DNA of 64,000 nucleotides from Candidatus Aquicultor sp. (GTDB lineage Bacteria; Actinomycetota; Aquicultoria; Aquicultorales; Aquicultoraceae), in the NCBI GenBank assembly GCA_036504445.1, contig DASXVE010000020.1:32183-96182 (forward strand), read 5' to 3'. The notes under the pieces are model-generated. The model ran no database searches. It saw only the letters and a list, made by a program, of their open reading frames with translations, and had not been told where the DNA came from. The position numbers and the translations under genes are program-made. Numbering within the stretch: the stretch's first letter is position 1; every line of letters starts with the position of its first letter. Positions 19,061 to 25,693 of the stretch are shown here, piece by piece.

Positions 19061-20193
19061 AGATTGCATTTATCGGCCAAAAAGGAATACCTGCAACCTT
19101 TGGCGGAGTCGAGTATCACGTCGAAGAGCTTGCATTAAGACTAACAGCAAGAGGGCATGATGTAACAGCTTATGTAAGAGACTGGTACACGCCCCGCGAG
19201 CAGTTGGAGTTTTGCGGCGTTAAGCTTAAGCATGCCCCAACTATTAAGACAAAGCATCTAGACGCATTTGTTCATAGCTTTGCTTGCTCAATAGATGCGC
19301 TTTTGAACCAGTATGACATCATCCATTATCAGGCAATAGGCCCGTCGTTTTTCTCATGGATGCCCAAACTAAAAGGGAACGGGATAGTGGTCACAATCCA
19401 TAGTTACGATTACAAAGCCGGCAAATGGGGTGGCTGCGCTCGCTACTTTTTGAAGAAATGCGAAACAATGGCTTTAAAGATACCTCACCACACGATTGTT
19501 GTGGCCAAACACCAGCGTGATTTTTACCGCTCGCTGGGCAACGATGTCATCTACATTCCAAATGGTGTGCCGTTGCCAGAGTCAAGCGAACCGCATGAGA
19601 TTACCAGCAAATTTGGGCTCAAAGGCAGGGACTATATTCTTTCTATGGGACGGCTTGTTCCTGAGAAACGGATTGATTGGCTGTTGGACTCGTTCTTAAA
19701 AATAAAGCCCGACAGCATAAAACTGGTGATAGCAGGTGGATCGAGTGCGACTGACGACTACGTGGCCGCTCTCCATCGGCGCGCAAAAGGGGACGCGGAT
19801 GTGATTTTTGCAGGGTATGTTGCCGGACGGCTCAAAGCAGAGCTTTTTAGCAATGCCCGGCTCTTTGTGATCCCATCGGAACTCGAGGGTCTTCCAATTG
19901 CCCTTCTCGAAGCGATGAGCTACTCTCTCCCTTGCTTGGCAAGTGATATACCGCCGCATCTCGAAGTAATTACCGATTCGGTAAACGGTTTTTTGTTTAA
20001 CAAGGATAATCAAAACGATCTGACACAAAACATTCAAAGCTTGCTGACGTTAGATGACCAAAAGCTATTCGCAATAGGTGAAGAGGCTAGATTATTAGTG
20101 GCCGGTAGTTATAATTGGGACGATGTGGTCGACCAAGTTGAAGATATCTATTATGGTCTATTGAATGGTACGTCATTCAAATTAGCGGCATAA
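19057..20193 (+). CDS. GT4 family glycosyltransferase, last gene of the cluster
   Basis: A 378-residue GT-B glycosyltransferase. The N-terminus GQKGIPATFGGVEYHVEEL is the classic acceptor-domain GG loop. The donor domain shows SMGRLVPEKRIDWLL and the E-x7-E stretch ELEGLPIALLEAMSYSLP. The start is TTG 19057, overlapping the radical SAM stop (TTGA); no other start lies nearby in frame. A 17-bp hairpin ends the transcript 18 bases after the stop. Likely rhamnosyl- or other hexosyltransferase of the surface glycan, but the donor is not readable. Confidence 0.88.
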   Translation: MKIAFIGQKGIPATFGGVEYHVEELALRLTARGHDVTAYVRDWYTPREQLEFCGVKLKHAPTIKTKHLDAFVHSFACSIDALLNQYDIIHYQAIGPSFFSWMPKLKGNGIVVTIHSYDYKAGKWGGCARYFLKKCETMALKIPHHTIVVAKHQRDFYRSLGNDVIYIPNGVPLPESSEPHEITSKFGLKGRDYILSMGRLVPEKRIDWLLDSFLKIKPDSIKLVIAGGSSATDDYVAALHRRAKGDADVIFAGYVAGRLKAELFSNARLFVIPSELEGLPIALLEAMSYSLPCLASDIPPHLEVITDSVNGFLFNKDNQNDLTQNIQSLLTLDDQKLFAIGEEARLLVAGSYNWDDVVDQVEDIYYGLLNGTSFKLAA

Positions 20194-20210
20194 GCATCCC
20201 CGTAAAGATT

Positions 20211-20249
20211 AAATAACTTAGGTGTGCGATCTGCACACCTAAGTTATTT
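20211..20249. terminator. Strong, bidirectional hairpin terminator
   Basis: A perfect 17-bp inverted repeat, arms 20211-20227 and 20233-20249, with a GATCT loop. The arms start with AAATAACTTAGG and end with the complementary AAGTTATTT, giving A/T runs on both outer sides, so it can stop transcription in both directions. It lies between the polysaccharide cluster (+) and the convergent Cys-rich gene (-). Confidence 0.9.
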
Positions 20250-20319
20250 ACTTCAAAGAATTTATCCATCGGCGTCTAGCCGAGTGCGTTACGAATCAGC
20301 GATTATGCGATTATTTTTG

Positions 20320-20808
20320 CTATAGCCACTCTGATACTGTCTCTACAACCTGACCCCAAATGGTCGAGATTTGATGAGTTACCGATCCATGCGTAGAGGT
20401 TGGATCAACAATTGAAGAAGCACCAGAGTGTTTCGACGAACATTTAGAGCGTACGTAGATCGTTTTTAGTAGCACGAGTGTCCCGCATTTCTTACGTTCA
20501 CCCGTACAACTTATCGTATGATAGCCTTCTTTTGTTTTTGATGGGATAGTGAGGCTAAAGCTTACTTTGCCCGAACTACTGGCTTTTGCTTGGCAGACTT
20601 TGCGTCCATCCCAACATACAGTGCATGTAGTGCCCGGTTTAAAGCCCTTTCCATAGCAGCAACATGTCGACTCCGGATGGCACGAAGCCCCTTTTACTGT
20701 TAATGAACCAAAAAATGTTGGCCCATAACTCTCAGCATGAGCACTTGCCAGTGCAGGCATCATAGCAATGACAACCACCATCAATACAAGAAAACCTTTT
20801 TTTAGCAT
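20320..20808 (-). CDS. Secreted cysteine-rich protein of unknown function
   Basis: A 162-residue protein with a clear signal peptide: basic start MLKKG, a hydrophobic core to about residue 20 and an ALASAHA cleavage region. The mature part has ten cysteines, including a CCC run (STCCCYGKGF) and TVCWDGRKVC, and a beta-rich middle (GKVSFSLTIPSKTKEGYHTIS) like a small Ig-like or carbohydrate-binding fold. A strong ribosome binding site (GGGAGGGAAGAT) precedes the ATG. It is monocistronic and convergent with the polysaccharide cluster. No family is recognised; disulfides imply an extracytoplasmic location. Confidence 0.7.
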   Translation of the reverse strand: MLKKGFLVLMVVVIAMMPALASAHAESYGPTFFGSLTVKGASCHPESTCCCYGKGFKPGTTCTVCWDGRKVCQAKASSSGKVSFSLTIPSKTKEGYHTISCTGERKKCGTLVLLKTIYVRSKCSSKHSGASSIVDPTSTHGSVTHQISTIWGQVVETVSEWL

Positions 20809-21213
20809 ATCTTCCCTCCCTTAATTTAGTAGTTTTACAGCACGCTTGGTATTTCTGCCGTCATCTCCAAATTTATTCGCTAGAATTCTACTAGCTATGG
20901 CTACTAGTTGCTTCTTAGTATAAACAGCTGATTTACAGTGTTAATAAGTGTATTTATATCTTAAACGTGCACATGCTAAACATATTACGGATAACATATG
21001 CAAAAATGATTTTAATCAAGTCTCACTTTGGGCTTGTTGACCTGACCCCCGAAAACTGTTTTTAGAGATGGACAGCCCCTCTGGCGAAAATTACAGGAAC
21101 ACCAGTAGGCAAAAAACATAAATACTTTTTGTTGACTCTTCCCTTGGGGTTGGTCGTATCATAACAATTGAGGGTCGGTATTCAATGACATATACGGAAA
21201 AGAACGGTGGGTT
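20809..21213. other. 405-base intergenic region between divergent genes
   Basis: AT-rich spacer between the secreted Cys-rich gene (-) and the merR-like gene (+). It contains the MerR-type promoter at 21132-21162 (listed separately). A block at 21037-21060 (GACCTGACCCCCGAAAACTG) resembles a transposon end and may be insertion-sequence debris. A small palindrome TAGAATTCTA lies near 20882. No gene is seen. Confidence 0.5.
21132..21162 (+). promoter_or_regulatory. MerR-type promoter with 19-bp spacer and operator dyad
   Basis: -35 TTGACT (21132-21137) and -10 TATCAT (21157-21162) are separated by 19 bp, the lengthened spacer typical of promoters activated by MerR-family regulators through DNA distortion. 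An imperfect dyad, GACTCTTCCCT / TGGGGTTGGTC (21134-21155), is centred in the spacer, with GAC...CCC and GGG...GTC arms. It precedes the merR-like gene, so autoregulation is likely. Confidence 0.7.
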
Positions 21214-22023
21214 ATGTACAGCATCGGTGAGTTCTCAAGAATCTCAGGTCTCTCCATAAAAGCGCTACGCCTCTATCATGAACGGGAGCTTCTCGTCCCG
21301 CATAAGGTGGATGAGGCCTCAGGATATCGCTATTATGACGGCGCAAATATTGAGAGAGCGAGGATTATCCAACACCTGAAGGGTATGGAATTTAGCCTCA
21401 CGGATATTGTCGAGATCCTTGAGGGCGCATCCGATGATGCTGATGCCATTAAGTTCTTGAAGGACAAGCGGGCTGAAATCGTGTCGAAGATTAGCAACCA
21501 GAAGAAAATTGTAGCCGATCTCGACATGATTATCAGCAAAGAAGAGGAGGCTATTATGGCTTTAAACGACGCGGGCTTTGAGATTGAAGAACGGATGCTC
21601 GATACGCTGCTGGTTGCAGGTATACGGTTTAAGGGCAAGTACAGCGACTGCGGTGAGATGTTTGGCAAACTGGGGAAAGCGGTAGGCCGTTATATAAATG
21701 GCAAACCGATTAATCTCTATTACGATTCTGAGTTTAAGGAAGACGGTGCCGATATTGAAACGTGCTTCCCGGTTAGAAAAGGGGCGAATAGCGACGGTAT
21801 TACCGTGCACGAGTTGCCGGGAGGCCCGAGCGTCACTCTCATGCACAAGGGGCCCTACGAAACCCTTAATCGCAGCTACGAAAGAATCATGGCCTATATC
21901 AAAGAAAAAGGCTATGAAGTAACGTTGCCGTCAAGAGAAGTGTATATAAAAGGACCGGGGATGATCTTTAAAGGCAAACCCGAGAACTATTTAACCGAGA
22001 TACAGATGCTGATCGAGCGCTAA
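21214..22023 (+). CDS. MerR family regulator with GyrI-like effector domain
   Basis: A 269-residue regulator of BmrR/TipA-like layout. Residues 1-70 form the winged helix with the typical start YSIGEFSRISGLSIKALRLYHERELL; a dimerisation coiled coil lies at about 75-115; from about 120 the GyrI-like ligand-binding domain follows (LLVAGIRFKGKY, then VHELPGGPSVTLMHKGPYE, and a terminal YLTEIQMLIE). Such proteins bind cationic or aromatic drugs and activate efflux genes. ATG 21214 follows GGTGGGTT. The promoter has the MerR 19-bp spacer, and a terminator follows, so the gene appears to control at least itself. No obvious efflux target is adjacent. Confidence 0.9.
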   Translation: MYSIGEFSRISGLSIKALRLYHERELLVPHKVDEASGYRYYDGANIERARIIQHLKGMEFSLTDIVEILEGASDDADAIKFLKDKRAEIVSKISNQKKIVADLDMIISKEEEAIMALNDAGFEIEERMLDTLLVAGIRFKGKYSDCGEMFGKLGKAVGRYINGKPINLYYDSEFKEDGADIETCFPVRKGANSDGITVHELPGGPSVTLMHKGPYETLNRSYERIMAYIKEKGYEVTLPSREVYIKGPGMIFKGKPENYLTEIQMLIER

Positions 22024-22054
22024 GACACAAACCCCGGACAAAACGATTTCTATT

Positions 22055-22086
22055 AAACCGCAGGTAGAAAGCCTGCGGTTTTTTTA
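22055..22086 (+). terminator. Rho-independent terminator of the merR-like gene
   Basis: Stem AAACCGCAGG (22055-22064) pairs with CCTGCGGTTT (22072-22081), loop TAGAAAG, followed by a T run. It lies 31 bases after the merR-like stop. Confidence 0.9.
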
Positions 22087-22126
22087 TGCGTCAGCGAATA
22101 CCCCCCGCTATGCGGGGGAGTTCAAT

Positions 22127-22795
22127 GTGGTCAATGCTTCTTATCAGAAAAACGTTCAACTTATTGCTGGAGAATCCGCCAGGTTATTCCAGCAATCCTT
22201 TAACAACCTTGAGGCGAGCAATGTCAATATGATGTCGGCCACGCTGCCGGGCCTCATGGAAAACGAAAACTATAAAAAGCTCTTTATGGCAAAAGACAAG
22301 GACAAGCCGCTTGCAGCTACGCGTCCGGTATTTGAAGAGCTTAAGGCGAAAAACCGAATTACCAACTGGAATTTTATAAATCCGGAGCCCCAAAGCACGG
22401 TTTTCTTGCGGATACATAAGCCGGAGCAAGTAGGCGATGTTTTAACGCGGACCACCTTTGTAGAGGCGGTCAAGAAAGAAGACTTTGCCGCAGGCAAAGA
22501 CCTCGGTAAGGCGTCGTTTGCCTTGCGCGCGGTTCATCCTTATTACTACAACAACAAGCTCATCGGGTATATGGAGCTGGGTGAAGCGGTCGATCACTTT
22601 TTAGGGTCTATGCGCACACAGACCGGCAACGAGTACGGAATGCTCATCGATAAGAAGTTCCTCGATAAAAACGAGTGGGAAAAGCTGCGGGCATCGTCCG
22701 TTTTGACGGGAGCATTAACAATATTCCAAGTGCCGGCAAAGTACTTGGCAAAATCCAAAAAGGCGGGTCCGTTTACGTCAGAGCACTTTTTGTAA
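22127..22795 (+). CDS. Orphan dCache-type sensor domain, probable gene remnant
   Basis: The 222 residues look like the extracellular double-Cache domain (dCache_3-like) of a methyl-accepting chemotaxis protein or sensor kinase: NRITNWNFINPEPQSTVFLRIHKPE, here broken at its Pro-Glu, followed by YYYNNKLIGYMELGEAVDHFL and GNEYGMLIDKKFL. There is no signal peptide, membrane helix, HAMP or output domain, so the usual host protein has been lost on both sides. GTG 22127 is preceded by GGGGGAG, which lies in the 3' arm of a 7-bp GC hairpin (22102-22118). A terminator follows. It may be a relic, or a soluble ligand-binding protein if it is translated. Confidence 0.6.
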   Translation: MVNASYQKNVQLIAGESARLFQQSFNNLEASNVNMMSATLPGLMENENYKKLFMAKDKDKPLAATRPVFEELKAKNRITNWNFINPEPQSTVFLRIHKPEQVGDVLTRTTFVEAVKKEDFAAGKDLGKASFALRAVHPYYYNNKLIGYMELGEAVDHFLGSMRTQTGNEYGMLIDKKFLDKNEWEKLRASSVLTGALTIFQVPAKYLAKSKKAGPFTSEHFL

Positions 22796-22861
22796 GTATG
22801 ATACAAGAAACAGAAGATCAACAGAAATCTAAAAGCGCTTAGATGTGGAAGCGTTGGTCTG

Positions 22862-22898
22862 GCAGCCGTCAATCTACGAATTGACGGCTGCTTTTTTT
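22862..22898 (+). terminator. Rho-independent terminator
   Basis: Stem GCAGCCGTCAA (22862-22872) pairs with TTGACGGCTGC (22881-22891) and is followed by seven T. It ends transcription from the dCache fragment and isolates the two-component operon promoter just downstream. Confidence 0.92.
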
Positions 22899-22915
22899 AT
22901 CTGTCTCGCTGTTTT

Positions 22916-22948
22916 CTCAGTTACTTCTCAGCTTTATGTTGATATAAT
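22916..22948 (+). promoter_or_regulatory. Direct-repeat promoter of the two-component operon, leaderless
   Basis: Two CTCAG pentamers (22916-22920 and 22927-22931) are spaced 11 bp start to start, with a TATAAT -10 at 22943-22948, 11 bp after the second. No good -35 is present; the repeat occupies that region, as at promoters activated by OmpR/PhoB-type regulators. The ATG at 22957 falls about where transcription should start, so the mRNA may be leaderless. The same layout recurs at 24749 and 25614. Confidence 0.7.
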
Positions 22949-22956
22949 GCAAGCAA

Positions 22957-23637
22957 ATGAGAATCTTAGTAGTAGAAGATGAGCACAAAATTGCAAATTC
23001 GATCAAAAAAGGTCTCGAGCACGAAGTCTACGCGGTTGACGTCGCCTATGACGGTGAGTCCGGTTTTTACATGGCCTCGAGCGAAGACTACGATGTCATC
23101 GTCCTTGATTTGATGTTGCCGAAAATGGACGGGATTGAGGTATGCAAGCAGCTACGCGAGTGCCGCATTCATACCCCGATCCTGATGCTTACCGCGAAAG
23201 GCAAACTTCACGACAAAGTCGACGGGTTAAACGCCGGGGCGGATGATTATCTGGTTAAACCCTTCGCTTTTATAGAGCTGCTCGCCCGGATTAAAGCGTT
23301 AACGAGACGGCCCAAAGAAAGCCTCGGCTCCGTACTCTCAATAGATGACCTGGCGCTGGATACGCTGACCTATGACGTTACGCGGGCAGGGGAGCGCATC
23401 GAACTTTCAAGGAAAGAATTCGCCCTTCTTGAGTATTTGCTTCATAATAAAAATCGCATACTCACTAAAGACCAGATCATCAGTCATGTATGGGATTATG
23501 ATGCCGATATACTTCCCAACAATGTCGAGGTCTATATCGGCTATTTGCGCAGTAAGATCGACAAGCCGTTTAGCGATAAGCCCTCACTCATACACACTGT
23601 GCGTGGATTCGGCTATAGAATTGGAAGTGACGCTTAA
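22957..23637 (+). CDS. OmpR/PhoB-type response regulator
   Basis: A 226-residue regulator: receiver domain 1-120 with acidic pocket E7/D8, phospho-acceptor D51 (IVLDLMLPKMDG) and Lys in YLVKPFAF; DNA-binding winged helix about 128-224 ending in IHTVRGFGYRIG. It is the partner of the histidine kinase encoded three bases downstream. No Shine-Dalgarno is visible; the -10 box lies eight bases before the ATG, so the transcript is probably leaderless. Its likely binding site, an 11-bp-spaced direct repeat, is present in its own promoter and in those of the downstream secreted-protein gene and efflux operon. Confidence 0.93.
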   Translation: MRILVVEDEHKIANSIKKGLEHEVYAVDVAYDGESGFYMASSEDYDVIVLDLMLPKMDGIEVCKQLRECRIHTPILMLTAKGKLHDKVDGLNAGADDYLVKPFAFIELLARIKALTRRPKESLGSVLSIDDLALDTLTYDVTRAGERIELSRKEFALLEYLLHNKNRILTKDQIISHVWDYDADILPNNVEVYIGYLRSKIDKPFSDKPSLIHTVRGFGYRIGSDA

Positions 23638-23640
23638 TAG

Positions 23641-24714
23641 ATGTTTCGCTCAGCTCGCATTAAGTTGACCGCTTGGTACCTCTTAACCATCATGCTGATA
23701 AGCATTGTATTAAGCTTAGCGGTATACCATTCGTCAACATTTGAAATCAGAAGAGGTTTATACCGTGCAGCGATGCAAGACAACGCCGGCCGGTTGCACT
23801 TGCAGCTGCCCCACGGATCCACACCTCCGCCACGACCGGTTCCCAATTCATTATTTGCCGGACCTTTCCCGCCGCCCCCGCCCGGTTTTAACGAGCAACT
23901 ATTTGCTGAGCAAAAGCAAAGAGTAGCGATGCAGCTTGGCGTGCTAAACCTGGGCATCCTAGGCCTTGCCGGTTTGGCGGGCTATTTACTGTCCGGGCGA
24001 ACCCTCAAGCCGATTGAAGAGATGTTGGATGAGCAGAAACGATTCGTCAGCGACGCCTCTCACGAACTGCGCACGCCATTGACGGCTATGCGGACCGAGA
24101 CGGAAGTCGCGCTCCTCTGCAACAAGCTTGATCCCGCCGATGCAAAAGAAGTGTTGGAGAGCAATCTGGAGGAAATCGGCAAATTGCAGCTACTGGCGGA
24201 TAATTTGCTTACCTTAGGTAAGTATGAAGCCGCAACATATAAACTTAATGTAGCGAACGTTGATTTAGCTGAAGTATTTGAAGATGCGTTAGAGAGAGTC
24301 CGGCCGATGGCGCAAGCAAGAAATATTGAATTGGAAAGCAGCATTAATAGCAGTATCGTTCTTCATGCCGACAAAGAGCCGTTAACGCGCATGTTCGTCA
24401 TCTTCCTGGATAACGCTATCAAGTATGGCCTGGAGAATAGTAAAGTGATTATGAGCGCTCACACGCTTAAGAATAAAGCGGTTATCAGCATCCAGGATTT
24501 TGGCATCGGTATATTTGCCGATGATTTACCGCATATCTTCAACAGATTCTACCGAGTAGATACCGCTCGAACCAAGACCGGTGCTACCGGCTATGGTCTC
24601 GGCCTCTCTATTGCCAAAGACATAATCGATCTTCATCACGGAAACGTTGCCGTAACGAGCACCCCAGACGAAGGCACGACGTTCACCGTAACCCTTCCGC
24701 ACGTCTTCTCATAA
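23641..24714 (+). CDS. Membrane sensor histidine kinase
   Basis: A 357-residue kinase with two membrane helices (about residues 8-29 and 100-118) enclosing a 70-residue extracytoplasmic loop that is strikingly proline-rich (TPPPRPVPN and FPPPPPG, residues 61-82). A short linker leads to the HisKA H-box SDASHELRTPLTAM with H141, then the HATPase domain with an N box (IFLDNAIKYG), G1 (DFGIGIF), F (IFNRFYRVD) and G2 (GYGLGLSIAKD). It partners the upstream regulator. The small loop suggests it senses through the membrane, through a partner protein, or a small cationic ligand; this is inference. Confidence 0.92.
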   Translation: MFRSARIKLTAWYLLTIMLISIVLSLAVYHSSTFEIRRGLYRAAMQDNAGRLHLQLPHGSTPPPRPVPNSLFAGPFPPPPPGFNEQLFAEQKQRVAMQLGVLNLGILGLAGLAGYLLSGRTLKPIEEMLDEQKRFVSDASHELRTPLTAMRTETEVALLCNKLDPADAKEVLESNLEEIGKLQLLADNLLTLGKYEAATYKLNVANVDLAEVFEDALERVRPMAQARNIELESSINSSIVLHADKEPLTRMFVIFLDNAIKYGLENSKVIMSAHTLKNKAVISIQDFGIGIFADDLPHIFNRFYRVDTARTKTGATGYGLGLSIAKDIIDLHHGNVAVTSTPDEGTTFTVTLPHVFS

Positions 24715-24748
24715 GAAACTATAAATAGTTTCTAGATCACCCCCTTTC

Positions 24749-24780
24749 TTAAGCCTTCTCTCAGCTTTGCTGCAGATAAT
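24749..24780 (+). promoter_or_regulatory. Direct-repeat promoter of the secreted Gly-rich protein gene
   Basis: Pentamers TTAAG (24749-24753) and CTCAG (24760-24764), 11 bp apart start to start, then 10 bp to a GATAAT -10 (24775-24780). The block CTCAGCTTT is identical to that at the two-component promoter. A small AGAAACTA/TAGTTTCT hairpin (24714-24733) lies just upstream and may weaken read-through from the kinase gene. Likely site of the response regulator encoded at 22957. Confidence 0.65.
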
Positions 24781-24823
24781 AAGACTTAGATAACAATTAC
24801 TTTTGGAAAGGAGGTGGCAACTA

Positions 24824-25414
24824 GTGCCCAAGATACGGTTTAGAACATTGGTGGTGGCCGCGGCCGCGGTTTGTTTACTTCTGGTAGGCAGTTATAGCGT
24901 TTTTGCGGCTACTACGACAAGCACATCCAAGTATCCATCAATAGTCACAAAATTGGCTAAAGCATTTAACCTTGATCCGGTAAAAGTAAATAGAGTATTC
25001 GACGATGAAAGAACTGCAATGGAGGCGCAGCGGGGAACGCAGTATAAGGAACGCTTGGCCCAAGCTGTTAAAGACGGAACAATAACCGAAGCACAGAAAG
25101 AAACCATCTTGAAGAAGATGGACGAAATGAAAACAGCATTCGACGCACTTAAAGACCTTTCGCAAGAAGAGCGAAAGACCAAGATGGACAGCCTGCGTAC
25201 AGAGTTACAAGCGTGGGCAAAAAAGAACGGCCTCGATCAGAAGATGTACCTATTACAGTTCGGAGGACCGGGCGGCGGTCGTGGAGGATTCGGCCATGGC
25301 CCGGGTGGCCCGGGCGGTAAAGGCGGCCCCGGCGGATCCCCCGGTTGGGGCGGCATACCACCGAGCGCTCCAGATTCAACTACCGCCGGTAGTTCTGGCA
25401 GCGCAAGCAACTAG
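24824..25414 (+). CDS. Secreted DUF2680-like protein with Gly-Pro-rich tail
   Basis: A 196-residue protein starting at GTG 24824, chosen because AAGGAGGTG lies eight bases upstream; an in-frame TTG at 24803 has no such site. Residues 1-30 are a signal peptide ending in YSVFAA. Residues 35-145 are charged and helical (KLAKAFNLDPVKVNRVF, then KDGTITEAQKETILKKMDE), as in DUF2680-like cell-envelope proteins. The last 50 residues are low-complexity GGPGG/GGF repeats. It has its own direct-repeat promoter and terminator and lies between the two-component genes and the efflux operon, so it is probably an envelope protein of the same response. Confidence 0.8.
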   Translation: MPKIRFRTLVVAAAAVCLLLVGSYSVFAATTTSTSKYPSIVTKLAKAFNLDPVKVNRVFDDERTAMEAQRGTQYKERLAQAVKDGTITEAQKETILKKMDEMKTAFDALKDLSQEERKTKMDSLRTELQAWAKKNGLDQKMYLLQFGGPGGGRGGFGHGPGGPGGKGGPGGSPGWGGIPPSAPDSTTAGSSGSASN

Positions 25415-25448
25415 ACAGGTTAGGAAACAGGCGAATACGGTAAAAGAA

Positions 25449-25487
25449 GCAATACGGGTGGCTTTACGCCACCCGTATTGCATTTTT
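25449..25487 (+). terminator. Rho-independent terminator
   Basis: A 14-bp perfect stem, GCAATACGGGTGGC (25449-25462) with GCCACCCGTATTGC (25468-25481), loop TTTAC, followed by ATTTTT. It ends the transcript of the Gly-rich secreted protein. Confidence 0.93.
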
Positions 25488-25613
25488 AACAGCACCAACA
25501 TTATCGAAGCACAATAATACTTTGAAAGTACTCGTTGCAAGAACCTATTCTTGACATCAATTTACCGCCCTTTCAGCAATATTTCCTAAAACCTTCAAAG
25601 CAACCCCTTTTTT

Positions 25614-25645
25614 CTAAGATGTTTCTCAGGTCTGGCACCAATAAT
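25614..25645 (+). promoter_or_regulatory. Direct-repeat promoter of the efflux operon
   Basis: CTAAG (25614-25618) and CTCAG (25625-25629), 11 bp apart start to start, then 10 bp to an AATAAT -10 (25640-25645). No conventional -35. Same geometry as the sites at 22916 and 24749, so the response regulator encoded at 22957 is the likely activator of the whole operon to 30242. Confidence 0.65.
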
Positions 25646-25693
25646 AGATTTAGGATGCAAAACTATTCTAGAAAAGAAGGTAGAGAATAACAT

